A stretch of 64,000 bases of DNA from the NCBI RefSeq assembly GCF_019320115.1, contig NC_089587.1:104829158-104893157 (forward strand). Reading direction: 5' to 3'. The translations under genes were made by a program, and so were the position numbers. Below, piece after piece: positions 9,963 to 21,353 of the stretch. A model generated the notes under the pieces. That model did no database searches. It was given only the letters and a program-made list of their open reading frames with translations, and was not told the DNA's origin. Numbering within the stretch: the stretch's first letter is position 1; each line of letters starts with the position of its first letter. Origin of the DNA: Miscanthus floridulus. Lineage: Eukaryota > Streptophyta > Magnoliopsida > Poales > Poaceae.

Positions 9963-11386
9963 CATAACCTTCTCTACTAGTTTAGGATTTCAGTAGATTA
10001 GGGTTCAGTTACCTATGTTGATGGTTTCGCATGTCCTTTGGCTTCCTCCACTTTATCTCCAATGATTGTGTGGGCGGATGCATCACAGGCGCTTCAGCTT
10101 CATAGGTGGCATGGCGAGCTTCTTCAATTTCTCCAACGGCGATAGTGTGAGTTACTTCTCCTACTCTGTTTTGGAAGGATAGGAGATCTTGGCATCCTCG
10201 TTGATGAATTTCCTTTTGGGTTATTGCAACCGTGAATTGTTGTTTAGGTCAGTTTCTTGGTTACTAGTGGACTTCTTTTCCTCTTCCATTCTATTTTTGG
10301 TGCGTTGACGGTCGATGATCTTTCAACAACATTGATTTAAAATGGTGGATGGTTCATGTTACAGATCTAAGTTTTGGTGTCCCTTGTTGAGATGGGAGGC
10401 AGATCTTGTTTGCCTAGTTCTGATGTTCATCAACTGCGGACGGGAAGGAGGTTGTTGGTAAGAAAAGTCTAGAAATTATAGTCATAATTTTTCGTCATTC
10501 CATGTTCTTTACAAATGTTCAAGGTGTGATGTGCTAGTACCTTTTCCTTAATATAAAATTCATTGCGAAAAAATAGAATTTTTATTAAAAATAGTAAAAG
10601 AAGAGACAAATACGTCAGTTTTAGACTTGTAGTGGATTTCAGCTGTCGAGATTTTCATCACCTATCTGTAGGGTAGTATATTCAACAGTACAATAGACTG
10701 TTGAGTTAGTTGAGATATAGGCGTTGTTCGCTGGTCTCACAAAACCAGATCAGCCGGCTGGTTGCTCTCACAAAATACCGTTTATCAACCTGTCGCTACA
10801 GTGTTTCTCTCTCACAAAACCAACCAGTTTCAGTCAAGTTTCAGACTAGCAAACGGAGCCATAGTATTAACTAGTACATATATAAAATACCTATACCAGA
10901 TTATAAGGGCATGTTTGATGGAACCCTGCGACTGTTGCCTGTTAACTCATTTGGTTTTGCCTGCTCAGGCTACGTCACATATATTTCATTTGGTTTGAAG
11001 TGTATGCCTAGCAACTTTGATCTTCATTAACTGTGAAGGAATTTCGCCAGGCAACGTTGCTTGTGAGCCAGGCGATCGTTTTTGTGTCTAGAATGTCCAG
11101 ACCTGGCAAGAAACCAGGGCTGACGTGGTACAGGTCAGGCAATCTGTGCCCAGAATAGTACCCAGATAGCCCCTAAATTACTTGGAAGGAACCAACATGG
11201 TTTGCTCCATGTTTGTATGCATGCGGGACAATGGTACAAGCACTGACTATTCATATATAATAAAATCTCTAGGCTAGGGAATTAAATTACGGAACAAACG
11301 AGCAGGTTTTGCTCCATGTTTGTATGAGAAAAAAAATACTCCATGTTTTTACGAGGAAAACAAAAAAAAATGTTAAGAGTGTACGT
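9963..11386. other. Non-coding stretch with a MITE remnant near 10712-10862
   Basis: 10712-10862 starts GTTGTTCGCTGGTCTCAC, contains repeated CTCACAAAACCA motifs and ends near TAGCAAACGGAGCC, like a decayed grass MITE. 10905-11170 begins with a GGGCATGTTTGATGG end-like motif but has no clear partner. No gene is recognised. Confidence 0.4.
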
Positions 11387-11590
11387 GTCGGTGCGAAATG
11401 TGGTCAACGAGTAAATATTTGTAGTTTTGCCATGCATTGTGATCGGATGTGGCCTAGCACTCAATGACACATGATTTATACTGGTTCAGGCAACGGACTT
11501 TACGTCCAGTTGACGTCAGTTTGTGACTTTATTTCTGAGTCCAGGTGCTCGAAGTGTGTTGTGGGGTTACAAACGAGTGAGGAATGAGGT

Positions 11591-11611
11591 GGGGGGGGGG
11601 GGGGGGGGGGG
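11591..11611 (+). repeat. Poly-G run (21 G)
   Basis: An uninterrupted run of 21 G inside the LTR-like sequence. Its true length may differ, since such runs are prone to sequencing error. Confidence 0.9.
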
Positions 11612-11929
11612 CGTAAAAGGCCCAGTCGAACCCTAGTCCGAGTGGAAGAGAGTGACGGGGGCTCAAACATATGCTAAGTGTCGGAGTGTATGCTCTGTGT
11701 GCATCTCTGTGTACCCGAGCTTGCGAGTTGTTGAGACTCTTGAGACCGTGTTCGATAGCTTGTGTAGCCATCGAGTCCACGGATCCTCGTGTTTTAGGAG
11801 AGAGCGCATCCCTTTTTATAGTTGAAGGAGATAGCCTTACAAGTCAGAGAGAAAGAGATAGAGTGTATACGGACGTTGCCTAGTCTTGTTGTCCACGCCA
11901 TCGGGTATGGGATGGCCAACGTCGCCCAC

Positions 11930-12215
11930 TATACTGTTTACGCCACCTTACTGTTCATGCTCTGTTGTATCTGGCAGGCTGCACAGTGTTCGCCTGGTAC
12001 GGCAAATGACGGCGCCCACAATACTATTTATGCTCTAATGCGTCTGGCAGGCTGTACAATGTTTGCCTGATAGCAAACGACGGCGTCCACAATACTGTTT
12101 ATGCTCTGACACGTCTGGCAGGCTGTACAGTGTTCGCCTGGGACGGCAAACGACGGCATCCACGATACTGTTTATGCTCTGACGTGTCTGGCAGGCTAGT
12201 GTCCGTCTGACATGG
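11930..12215 (+). repeat. Tandem repeat, about 72-bp unit, four copies
   Basis: Each unit contains CAAACGACGGCGTCCAC, ACTGTTTATGCTCTGA and GTCTGGCAGGCTGTACAGTG. Clear unit starts lie at 12003, 12074 and 12147, a spacing of 71-73 bp, with a more diverged unit before them. They lie within the LTR-like sequence. Confidence 0.8.
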
Positions 12216-12699
12216 CTCGACGGCACCGTCCTGTAGGTGTGTAGGACATAGCAGGGTACGGTCCTCGGTATTGTGATTGACTTGAACGCCTTACCTTATC
12301 TGCTCCGCCTGCTCCCCGGGCCCACACCGAGCGGGCGTCCCCGATCGGTCATTCCTAGTCGACCCCGACCGTGTCGATCAGGAAAGTGCAGCGAGCAGAA
12401 GTCCGGTGTATCCTCGGTCGGAGAAAGAGGATTGGAGTTAGACTATGGTCCCACCACGACCAGGCCTTCCGGTTGGGGCTCTGACTAGATCTCTTGGCCA
12501 GAGGTGCCGGTCGGGGACCAGATCGTGGTCTTGGCTTGCCATTGTGTATCTGGACTGGCCTAGGCACGTGCTGTCGCTGCGCCGCCTGCTGGGCCGAGTT
12601 TTGTAGGGAAACGAGTCCATTGGGGACCCCGAGCCCCTTTGGGACTTCTGTGAAGCCGTGAAGGCGCTGTTCACACACGCTTTACGTGATATTGTAAAA

Positions 12700-13359
12700 G
12701 AGACTTTTCCCTGTGTGCCATTATAAAAGATCGTAATCCCCTGTGTGTCCCTAGAAAAATTCAGCGGTCTTCAGCACCACTACTCCAACTTTTTCGTGTC
12801 CTCCATGCCACTTCCGTCAGTTTGGGCTCTAACGCCGTCAAACTGCAAGTGTGAAAAGACGAAAATACCCTTAAGTCTAAATATGTTATTAATTTTTTTA
12901 GCATCTTAACGACTTCAAATGAAAAAAAACTCAAAACTAGAAAGTTGTAGATCTCGTCGAGATCTATAATTTTCATATAAAATTTATTTTCATTTAATTC
13001 TGCAAAAAAATGATGATTTTTCTAAGATATATTAATCATATCAAATCATATTTTTTTACGGAATTAAATGAAAATAAATTTTATATGAAAATTATAGATC
13101 TCGACGAGATCTATAACTTTCTAGTTTTGAGTTTTTTTATTTGAAGTCGTTAAGATGCTAAAAAAATTAATAACATATTTAGACTTAAGGGTATTTTCGT
13201 CTTTTCACACATGCAGTTTGACGGCGTTAGAGCCCAAAGTGACGGAAGTGGCATGGAGGACACGAAAAAGTTGGAGTAGTGGCGCTGAAGACCGCTGAAT
13301 TTTTCTAGGGGTACACAGGGAATTACGATCTTTTATAATGCTACACAGGGAAAAGTCTC
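12700..13359. mobile_element. Mutator-type palindromic MITE
   Basis: 660 bp whose two halves are inverted copies over nearly their full length. It starts GAGACTTTTCCCTGTGTG and ends with the reverse form. The loop is around 13000-13040. Flanks ATTGTAAAA at 12691-12699 and 13360-13368 form a perfect 9-bp TSD, the size made by Mutator-like transposases. No coding frame. A transcript would fold into a roughly 300-bp-stem hairpin. Confidence 0.88.
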
Positions 13360-13571
13360 ATTGTAAAAGCCAGGGGCTTATGTTTTTAGCTTAATGAAAG
13401 CTTGTATTTGCTTTGTAATTCCCGTGCCCATTGTGCCGTGAAGGCGACTGTTATTGGAACTTCGGTGTTTTTCCTCTTGGTTTGTTGTATTGAGTACGGT
13501 AGCCGAGTAGGATTTAGGCGCTTAGCTTTGATGTGGAGGACTGGCAAAGGCTGCGGAGGCGCACAGAGTGG

Positions 13572-13671
13572 NNNNNNNNNNNNNNNNNNNNNNNNNNNNN
13601 NNNNNNNNNNNNNNNNNNNNNNNNNNNNNNNNNNNNNNNNNNNNNNNNNNNNNNNNNNNNNNNNNNNNNNN
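13572..13671. other. Assembly gap (100 N)
   Basis: Exactly 100 undetermined bases, a usual placeholder length, so the true distance is unknown. Frames reading through it are artefacts. Confidence 0.99.
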
Positions 13672-13800
13672 TGCGCAAGGGCACAAATAAACATTTATGG
13701 ATATGTATAAATATTGTAAAGTGACAAGTGCATGTTTATGCAGTTTCCAAGTATTGCGGTGAAAAAATCGTTGTAGTGTTAACCCTAACGCGATTATACG

Positions 13801-14320
13801 TAGTATAAGTAGTGTCCGAGCAGTTAGTTCGTTGCTAAACTCTTGGCCTTGGCTAGCCCATAGTCTATAATGTCAAGCGCAGAGCCCATGCACATGTAGG
13901 AGGAACAGGTGTGACTGAGGAACCATAGCCGACCACCCATAACGCAGAGCGCGGAGCCCGTAGCACCTGTAGAGAGAGATCAAAGACTGGGTCTTCTCCA
14001 TAGAGAACAGAGCAAAATGTGTGCTGCTTAGCGGTTGGTGAAATAACATGGAGATATACGTAATATAAGTGGCGTCTGAGCAGTTAGTACTTTACTGAGC
14101 TCTTGGCCTTGGCTAGCCCATAGTCCATAACGTCGAGCGCGGAGCCCATGCACGTGTAGGAGGAACAGGCGTGACCACGAAACCATAGCCAACCACCCAT
14201 AACGCAGAGCGCGGAGCCCGTAGCATGTGTAGGGAGAGATCGAAGACTAGGTCATCTCCATAGAGCACAGAACAGAACATGTGCTGCTCGGTGGTCAGTG
14301 AAATATCTTGGAGATATGGA
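13801..14320 (-). repeat. Direct duplication, two units of about 260 bp
   Basis: 13801-14060 and 14061-14320 share GAGCAGTTAGT, CTCTTGGCCTTGGCTAGCCC, ATAACGCAGAGCGCGGAGCC and AACATGTGCTGCT-like segments with moderate divergence. They lie in the 3' non-coding region of the minus-strand Tat element, between integrase and the missing 3' LTR. The surrounding 13672-13800 and 14321-14600 show no gene. Confidence 0.85.
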
Positions 14321-14599
14321 GAAACATGGTGGAGCATTTGTGGAGATCACGTATTGGAGTTTGTTAAGTAATAGCTTAGAGCTGGCGACCGCAAATGGAG
14401 ATTAAACTGTAATGGAGAAATAATGGAGACAAGTTATGGCGACCAAAACTTCATTCATCATGGAGTGGAGAATACATATCTGGAGCGTTTCAAGGATAGA
14501 AACGTATAAGGTGCTCGATGTGCCATGAATTGGGGATATCGATTCCGTCCAAGTCACATAGTCGATAAGACCCTGGTCGGGTAACCTCTTTGACCACAT

Positions 14600-15300
14600 A
14601 AGGCCCTTCCCTGGGGGAGGAGAGCTTGTGCATCCCTTCAGTTTTCTATTTTCTATGGAGAATGAGGTCGCCGACAGCAAATGAATGACCTTTGATGTTG
14701 TGGTTGTAGTATCTCCACATGCCTTCTAGGTATTTGGCTATACGGATGCAGGTGATCAGGCATTCTTCCTCAGCCCTATCGATGTCCTTTGTCCGAACAA
14801 CTGCGTCTTGCTCTTCATCATAATGTTCCACCCTAAGTGCTTGGAAGGCAATGTCCGTTGGTGGTATGGCTTCTGAGCCATAGACCAAGAAATATGGAGA
14901 CACACCGGTGCTGTGACTAGCTTGAGTGCGCAGTCCCTAGACCACAGCTGGTAACTCTTTGAGCCATCTACCCAGATGCTTTTCTTCTTTCTGATATAAC
15001 CTCTTTTTGAGGGCATCAAGGATCATGCCGTTCGCCCGTCCGACCAGGCCGTTGGCTCTAGGATGGGCAACGAAGACGTATTTGATGGAGATGCATCAGT
15101 CTTTGTAGAAGTCCCAAAAATGATGTCCAGTAAATGTAGTTCCGAGGTTGGTGATAATGTTGTTTGGGAGACTGAATCTGTGGATGATATCTTAGAAGAG
15201 CTCGATTGCTTTCTTTGCAGTGGTCGAAACAAATGGTTTGTATTCGATCCACTTGGAGAACTTATCAATGGTGACGTACATGTACCGAAAACAACCTGGC
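14600..15300 (-). pseudogene. Integrase, Tat gypsy element
   Basis: Catalytic core and C-terminal part of a gypsy integrase, split over frames. Reading leftward: YVTIDKFSKWIEY near 15270, THFTG-like NLGTTFTGHHFW near 15130, RANGLVGRANGMI at about 15050-15020, KELPAVVWGLRTQ near 14960-14925, then YFLVYGSEAIPPTDI at 14895-14850. The core Glu of the catalytic triad falls in the GLVxRANG motif but is replaced by Gly, so it would be inactive even without the stops. It should insert the DNA copy into the genome. Confidence 0.75.
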
Positions 15301-15782
15301 GCTGGCTTGAAGGGCCCGATCATATCCAGTCTCCAACATGCAAAAGGCCATGAAGCTAGGATGGTCTATAGCTCTTGCGCTGGCACGTGTATTTGCTTGG
15401 CGAAAAATTGGCATCCTTCACAACGTCGGACGAGGTCTTCTACATCAGAGATGGCCATGGGCTAGTAAAAACCAGCTCAGAAAGCTTTGCTGGCTAGGTT
15501 TCTCGAGGCCGCATGGTTGCCGTAGGAACCAGAGTGAATTTCGAGAAGTAGTTTCACTCCCTCTTCTTGGGTGATGCATTTCTGCAGTATCCCTTCCTTG
15601 GCACTTTTCCTCATCAAGTTCCCATCCACCAGTACATAATGCTTGCTTCAATGGATTAGGCATCCGGTTTCAGTCTTGTTAGTGGGTACATCAGCGTTGG
15701 TGAAGTACTTGATGAGCTGTTCCCTCTAGTCGGTGGCCGACGAAGGTACTGCAAGTACCAGCTGCTCGGCGGGGGGAATTTC

Positions 15783-16330
15783 CTAAACTTCCTTCTCTTC
15801 CTTAATAGATGACGTAAAGAGGTCTTGAACGAAGACCCCCGGTAGAATCATGGCATGAGAAGAGCCTATCTTAGATAGGTGGTCGACGAGCTGATTTTGA
15901 TCCCATATCACGTGGTGGTACTCGATACCGTAGAACTTCCCTTCGAGTTTCCTGATTTCGGTGCAATATGCATCTATCTTCTCACTGGAGCAGGACCAGT
16001 CTTTGTTGAGCTGGTTGATGACTAGCGTGGAGTCCCCATATACCATGAGGCATTTGACGCTGAGCTCAACGGCTATACGGAGTCTGTGGAGACATGCTTC
16101 ATATTCGGCGGCGTTGTTGGAGGCCGAAAAATGTATTCAGAGAACGTATCAGTGTTTATCCTTGGTCGGTGTAATGGATAGAATGCTAGCACCAGCATGG
16201 GTTCTTGGAACATTTCAGAGTCTGTTGATGTTGAGGGTGCCATCGAAGTATATCACCCAGTGCTTGGGGCAAGTAGCAGGGATGAGTTTTTGGATCTCGG
16301 TCCACTCAGCGATGAAGTTAGCGAGCGCCT
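15783..16330 (-). pseudogene. Second (archaeal-like) RNase H, Tat gypsy element
   Basis: It begins at the end of the RT/RNase H frame with WVIYFDGTLN (about 16260-16230). It continues after stops with NNAAEYEACLHRLRIA (about 16110-16060) and YGDSTLVINQLNKDW (16043-15995), then HVIWDQNQLVDHLSK. These are the D-E-D type blocks of the extra RNase H found after the first RNase H in Tat elements. Its proposed role is processing the RNA strand during reverse transcription. Confidence 0.75.
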
Positions 16331-17474
16331 GTGACTTGATGGTAGGCCTACTTCTGAATTCAATGGAGTAAGTGTCGAGCTCAACAACCCACTTGATAAT
16401 ACTGCCATTGGCCTCTTTGTTGCGAAGGATGTCCCCCAGAGGGAACTCGATGACCATGGCGATCTTGTAGTACTCGAAATAATGGTGGAGCTTGCGCGAC
16501 GTGATCAGAATGGCGTATAGCAGCTTTTGAACCAAAGGATAATGAGTTTTGGGCTCATTATGGACCTTGCCGACAAAGTCGACCAAACGTTGCACCTTAT
16601 AGGCGTGCCCGACCTCCTCACGTTCGACGATGATAACTATGCTAATGACGCGAGAAGTGGCGGCGACGTAGATTAGTAGAGTTTCATCTGGCCAAGGCAC
16701 TGTCATGATCGGAGGCTTTGTTAGAAACAACTTGAGCTGCTCAAAAGCTGTGTCTGCCTCTTCTGAAAAGGAGAAACACTCGGAGGCCTTGAGGTGTTTG
16801 AAGAAAGGTAGTCCCTTTTCACCGAGGCATGATATGAAGCGACTGAGAGCAGCCATGCAACCTGTAAGCTTCTGTATATCCTTTATGGACATTGGCCGTT
16901 TCATGTTGGTGATGGCGGAGACCTTGTCGGGGTTGGGTTCGATGCCATGGGCGCTGACGATGTAACCCAGGAGTATGCCGGATGGAACTCCAAAGATGCA
17001 CTTTGAAGGGTTCCATTTCCATCTGTACCTTTTTAGGTTGGCGAACGTTTCTTCGAGGTCGGCGATGAGATTATCGGCGGTCTTGCACTTGACGACCACA
17101 TCGTCGATGTAAGCTTTGACATTGCAGCCTATCTGTTGATCGAGGCACATCTGGATGGCCCTTTGGTATGTTGTCCCGACATTCTTGAGTCCATAGGACA
17201 TGGTGGTATAGCAGTACGCATCGAAAGGCATGATGAACAATGTCTTGATCTGGTCGTCTTCCTTGAGGAATATCTAGTGATAGCCGGAGTAACAGTCGAG
17301 GAAGGAGAGCAATTCGCAGCCGGCGGTGGAGTCTACAACCTTATCTATCCAAGGTAGACCGAAGGGGTCTTTAGGGCTATGTTTGTTAAGATCAGTGTAA
17401 TCAACACACATTCTCCAATCTTTATTCTTTTTCTGAATGAGAATAGGGTTTGCTAACCACTCAGGATGATACAC
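16215..17474 (-). pseudogene. Reverse transcriptase and first RNase H, Tat gypsy element
   Basis: Minus-strand RT. It contains KKNKDWRMCVDYTDLNK (about 17430-17380), LSFLDCYSGYH (17310-17277), SYGLKNVGTTYQRAI and the catalytic YIDDVVVK (about 17115-17090), then the connection region and first RNase H (LLIYVAATS, THYPLVQKLLYAI). A TAG lies directly after SGYH at 17275, where Gln is usual, separating two open parts (17474-17274 and 17240-16215). Apart from this stop, the stretch 17240-16215 is open for 341 codons, the longest remaining frame of the element. Confidence 0.85.
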
Positions 17475-18512
17475 TTCTTTTATGAATCCGGCAGCTAGGA
17501 GCCATTTTATTTCTATCCTAATAGCCTCATTCTTGTCTGGCGTGAATCATCGTAGTTTTTGCTTGATTGGTTTGGCGGTCGACGAGGCATTTAAGGAGTG
17601 CTCGATCTTCTCCCGTGGTACCCCCAGCATGTCTGTAGATTTCCAAGCAAACACATCGGCATTGGCACCTAGGAAGGAGATGAGCGCACTTTCCTATTTA
17701 GGATCAAAGTGAGCCCCAATCTTCATAGTCTTGGAGGGGTTGTCGAGGCCAAGGCCGACCTCCTTGGTTTCTTTGGACTTGGTGGAGGCACGCGGAGGCT
17801 CTAGCGCTGGGATCTCCAGGTCATCGACGGGCGCCATCTTGGCGTCGGAGACCATGTTGGCCATCTAGATGGAGAGGTTGGTGGCTTTGGCGAGAGCGAG
17901 ACTCTCTGCCTCGTAGGCGTAGGCGATGGAGAGGTTGTCCTGTAGGGCCAGGACTCCTATAGGTAAAGGCATCTTCATCACCAGATAGGCATAGTGCAGT
18001 ACAACCATGAACTTGGCCAGAGCTGGCCGACCAAGTATGGCGTGGTAGGCGGTGTTGAAGTCGGTGACATAGAAGTTGATGTGCTCGATGCGATAGTTGC
18101 TTGTCGTGTTGAATTGTACTGGTAGGATGATCTCTCCAAGCGGTTTGGATGCCCTGCCAGGTACCACACCCCAGAAGGAGGAGTCGGAGGATGTGAGATC
18201 TCCTATCCTGAGCCCCAACTCCTTTAGGGCTTCGATGAAGAGGAGGTTCAGAGCGCTCCCACCGTCGACGAGCACTTTTCTATAAAGCACTTTCTGGATG
18301 GTTGCATCAAGGACAAGAGGGAAATGCCCTATGTAAGGAATATCCACCCACTGATCGGTCCTGCTGAAGGTGATGGGGACCTCGAACCAGGGGTGATAGC
18401 CGGGGTTAGCGACGGCGTCTTCCGCATTGACGACGAGCACCCGGCGGGCGGCGAGCTTCCGTTCTCTTCTACTCTTGGTGGAGGCGAGGTCCCCAAAGAT
18501 GGTGGCGACCAC
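17475..18512 (-). pseudogene. Aspartic protease region, Tat gypsy element
   Basis: The open frame 18512-17865 encodes the gag-pol protease zone. FPLVLDATIQKVLYRKVLVDGG is followed by SALNLLFIEALKELG, with the active-site D-G-G in place of the common D-S/T-G, which is usual for the Tat lineage. NTAYHAILGRPALAKFM follows. 17864-17475 links it to RT with several stops. The enzyme would cut the polyprotein. Confidence 0.75.
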
Positions 18513-18524
18513 CTTGTCATGATC

Positions 18525-20363
18525 CTAGAAGGCATTGTTGTTGCCCCCAGGTGGTCGGCAGCCTCCGGCTCCGTCGTTGTTGTCATCGTTCGACTTTTTT
18601 ACCTGAAACTCCTTAGCCAAACCAAGGCAGTCCTTCATCTTATGCTTGGCGTTCTTATGGAGAGGGCATGGGCCATCGAGGATATTCTTGTACTGCTCAT
18701 CATAGTTGCGCTTGGTGTGAGGTTCATGAACAACAGCGACGATGTGGTCTGGTTGGCGGTGGCGATATTGATCAGACTTGGATCCTTCTGGATGATCACG
18801 GCCACTGTCCCGATGGTGACTGTGGTCATCATAGCGGCGATCGCTGTGGCGCTGGTCATCGGGGTGATCATCGCTGCAGTGAGTTGGGCAATGAGTGCCC
18901 ACATCCTCGTTGAAGCGCACCTCGGCTTCCTCAGCATCGACGTACTGGTTGGCGGTCGTAATCATCTCACCAATCCCTGTGGGTGGCTTGCGATTGAACT
19001 TAGAGTGAAGGTCGCGGTGATGGAGTCCTCGGATAAAGGCGGTGATGACCTTAGCTTCTGTGATGTTAGGAATAGAATTCCTCATCTCAGAAAAGCGTCT
19101 AATATAGCTACGGAGGAGCTCAGACGACTTCTGATAGATGCGGTTCAGATCATGCTTGGTGCCCGGCCAAGTACACGTAACCATGTAGTTGTCGGTGAAG
19201 ACCTTTTTCAGCTCTTCCCAGGATCCGATGGAGTCCGAGGCAAGGCTTGTGAACCAGCTCATCACGGTTAGTGTGAGCATGATAGGAAGATAGTTCGCCA
19301 TGACACTGGTATCTCCTCCGACGACGTGCATAGCAGTGGCGTAAGCCTATAGCCACTATGTGGGGTTCATCCCTCCCTCATAGGGCTTGACCCCAGTGAT
19401 TTTGAAACCACAGGGACACTAGAGTGTTCGAAGTGCCCTCTTGAATGCTGGGGGTCCTTCGGGATTGTCAGCACCATGATCTGCAGCATTGCCAGCATTG
19501 AGCGGCTCGAGAGCTGAGTCCAGGTTACTGAACTCTTGCTCATACTCTTGATGGCGGCGTATTTCTTCTTCAAGGCGACCGAAACGGCGCTCGTCGATAC
19601 ATCATCGCGTGTCTCGGAGATTGTTGAGGTGGACTCGGACATCCTGGTTGACCTCCTGGTCGTGTTGGCGAGGGTGTTCGATGTAGTTGCCCCTAGCTCC
19701 CTCCTGGAGGGGTTGCCTATTGTCGCGGTGCTGGTCAGCGAAATGGCTTGGGCGACGATCAGATCTTGACACCACGGATTAACAAATCGAGCTTGTGGAG
19801 TATGAAGGTCTCTGATCCTGGCGGATCTCGTTGACCTGGCAGTGTGCCGCTTTAAGCATGGCGGCGACCTTGGCAACCTACGATGTCTGTGGGAGCCGGG
19901 CGAGCTCGTTGGCGGCCATGGCCAGGTTGGTGCTTGGGGTCTTGTAGATGTCGTGGCCATCATAATGGACGAATTCGTCGTCGAGGTTGCGTTGGAGTTG
20001 GCATGGCCTTCCTTGCAAGTCAAGTTGAGCCTCGACCATCGCAAGGGTAGCCTTGTTTGCTTGGCGCTGTGCATGCTTGACGTTCCTATTGACGCAGGCG
20101 GCGTGGTCCTCCTTAGTTTCCCCTTCCCGTGGGGCGTTGTCAACGCTAACGTTGAAGATTGCACCCCCACGGAAAGGAGGGAAAGGAAGTTGTTCGGCGG
20201 TGGTTTTGGTGACAGTCTCCATAGAGCCCTGGGACTTAGAATCTAGGTTCTCCTCCAAGATGGTTTGGAGGGATGCTCTGGGGCATCGGCCGACATGTAG
20301 CATGTTGACTGCCGGCGAGGGCTGGTCGGCGATCTGGTCGGCGAGAGGATGGATATCTCCCAC
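18525..20363 (-). pseudogene. Gag polyprotein, Tat gypsy element
   Basis: Retrotransposon gag domain at about 19320-18900: NYLPIMLTLTVMSWFTSL, SWEELKKVFTDNY, SELLRSYIRRFSEMRN and ITAFIRGLHHRDL. An acidic/His-rich linker and a Cys-His cluster (CPLHKNAKHKMKDCLGL) follow near 18660-18620. The N-terminal part (20363-19370) continues upstream in two frames with at least one frameshift near 19880. Gag would assemble the particle. It lies directly upstream of the protease frame, as in a single gag-pol. Confidence 0.8.
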
Positions 20364-20855
20364 CTAGTCGGTGAATTTGCCCCTTAGGGCATCTTGATAG
20401 GCGGCGGCGATGTTGGTAAGTCGAAGGGTAGGGACATAACCCCTAGAGTTTCCCAAGCAGCCTCCGATCTATCTAGATCGGAGGGTGATCGGCGCTGAAC
20501 CAGAGTGGTTAGAGCTGATTCTGTGATGGAGAGGCAATTGACAAGCTTCTAGCCGACCTGATCGATGGATGCGATCATATCGTCGTTGTTGATTCGCCTC
20601 CTTTGGTAGAGGGGGAGCGGGTGGTGAGTTGTTGGCAAAGATGACCCTAGAAGTGGTTCCGAGATCAGATCTGCAGTCACAGTTGTTGGGGTGATCGGCG
20701 CAGTATTGATCTGCACCGGCTCGATGAGCTCTCCGACTCCGTCAGCGTTGATGATCCATGAGATCGATCCGACCATGAAGATCTAGCTGGGCTATGGGAG
20801 GGACGAAGAGCTTGCAGAACATACCATCTTGTTTGACATGGAAACAACATGCACA
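20364..20855 (-). other. Leader between primer site and gag, Tat gypsy element
   Basis: About 490 bp of untranslated leader upstream of gag on the minus strand. Short frames here carry no recognisable domain. Confidence 0.5.
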
Positions 20856-20874
20856 CCCCTACCTGGCGCACCAA
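20856..20874 (-). other. Gypsy primer-binding site
   Basis: The minus strand reads TTGGTGCGCCAGGTAGGGG immediately inside the LTR edge. Such GGYGCGCCAGG sites are common next to LTRs of Tat-type elements. I do not assign the tRNA. Confidence 0.6.
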
Positions 20875-20875
20875 C

Positions 20876-21353
20876 TGTCGACAGAATATCGTCGGTAGTT
20901 CTTCGAGGGGTATCCCACGAAGGTAGATTGATCGACAGAGATGCGTGTAATCAAGAACAAGAAGGCAACAGAGACACATGAGTTAGACAGGTTTAGGCCA
21001 TCAGTATGATGTAATACCCTACTTCTATGGTCTATTGGATTGTATTGGCTATCGTATGATATTGCGTGAGTTTGGAGGGGGTCCCTGCCTGCCTTATATA
21101 GTCCGGGGGTAGGGTTACAAGTTGGTTAGATCTATGAGATAACCGGAAAGTAATAACAGATTATATGAATCATAGGATCAAACGTATCCTAATAGATCTC
21201 GTAGTATCTTCAGGATAACTTCCCGATGTCTTGCGGGAGGCACCGAGCAGCATCATGCCCCACAAGGCTTCGTCTTGTGGGCTAGGCCGCCCCTAGGGGC
21301 GTAGCCCATGTGGTGTGCCATGAGTATCTGGGGTCGTACCCGCCACAGCGACA
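20876..21353 (-). mobile_element. 5' LTR of the Tat gypsy element
   Basis: 478 bp bounded by TGTCGACAG and CCACAGCGACA, i.e. TG..CA ends with short inverted termini. It is followed inward by the primer site. The reversed 3' tip of the same LTR family occurs at 5528-5672. The outer flank (ctctt) is LINE sequence. Confidence 0.85.

Larger units (their letters stand above)
11387..13571 (+). mobile_element. Decayed gypsy-type LTR-like sequence, interrupted by a MITE
   Basis: It starts TGTCGGTGCGAAATGTGG, and the following text (GATTTATACTGGTTCAGG, ACGTCCAGT, CCAGGTGCTCGAAG) has the form of grass gypsy LTRs. It contains a 21-base G run and a tandem repeat. It is split at 12691 by the Mutator-type MITE at 12700-13359 and resumes at 13360. 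The right end is not defined because the assembly gap begins at 13572. No gag or pol frame is attached, so it may be a solo or truncated LTR. Confidence 0.5.
13672..21353 (-). mobile_element. Tat-lineage Ty3-gypsy element, 3' LTR missing
   Basis: A minus-strand element in the order LTR (21353-20876), primer site, gag, protease, RT, first RNase H, second (archaeal-like) RNase H, integrase and a 3' non-coding region with a duplication. The tandem RNase H pair and the protease motif VDGGSALNLLF are typical of the Tat lineage. Its RNA would be copied and inserted in the nucleus, but stops and frameshifts occur throughout. The 3' LTR expected at the left is not present before the gap. The element cuts into the LINE that starts at 21354. 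Confidence 0.85.

Noticed and set aside
13386..13724. Frames reading through the N gap
   Set aside because: The undetermined bases are translated as X; there is no evidence of coding.
18324..19271. 315-codon plus-strand frame
   Set aside because: It overlaps the minus-strand gag, which has the conserved domain. The plus frame has low-complexity valine/isoleucine-rich sequence mirrored from gag and no motif.
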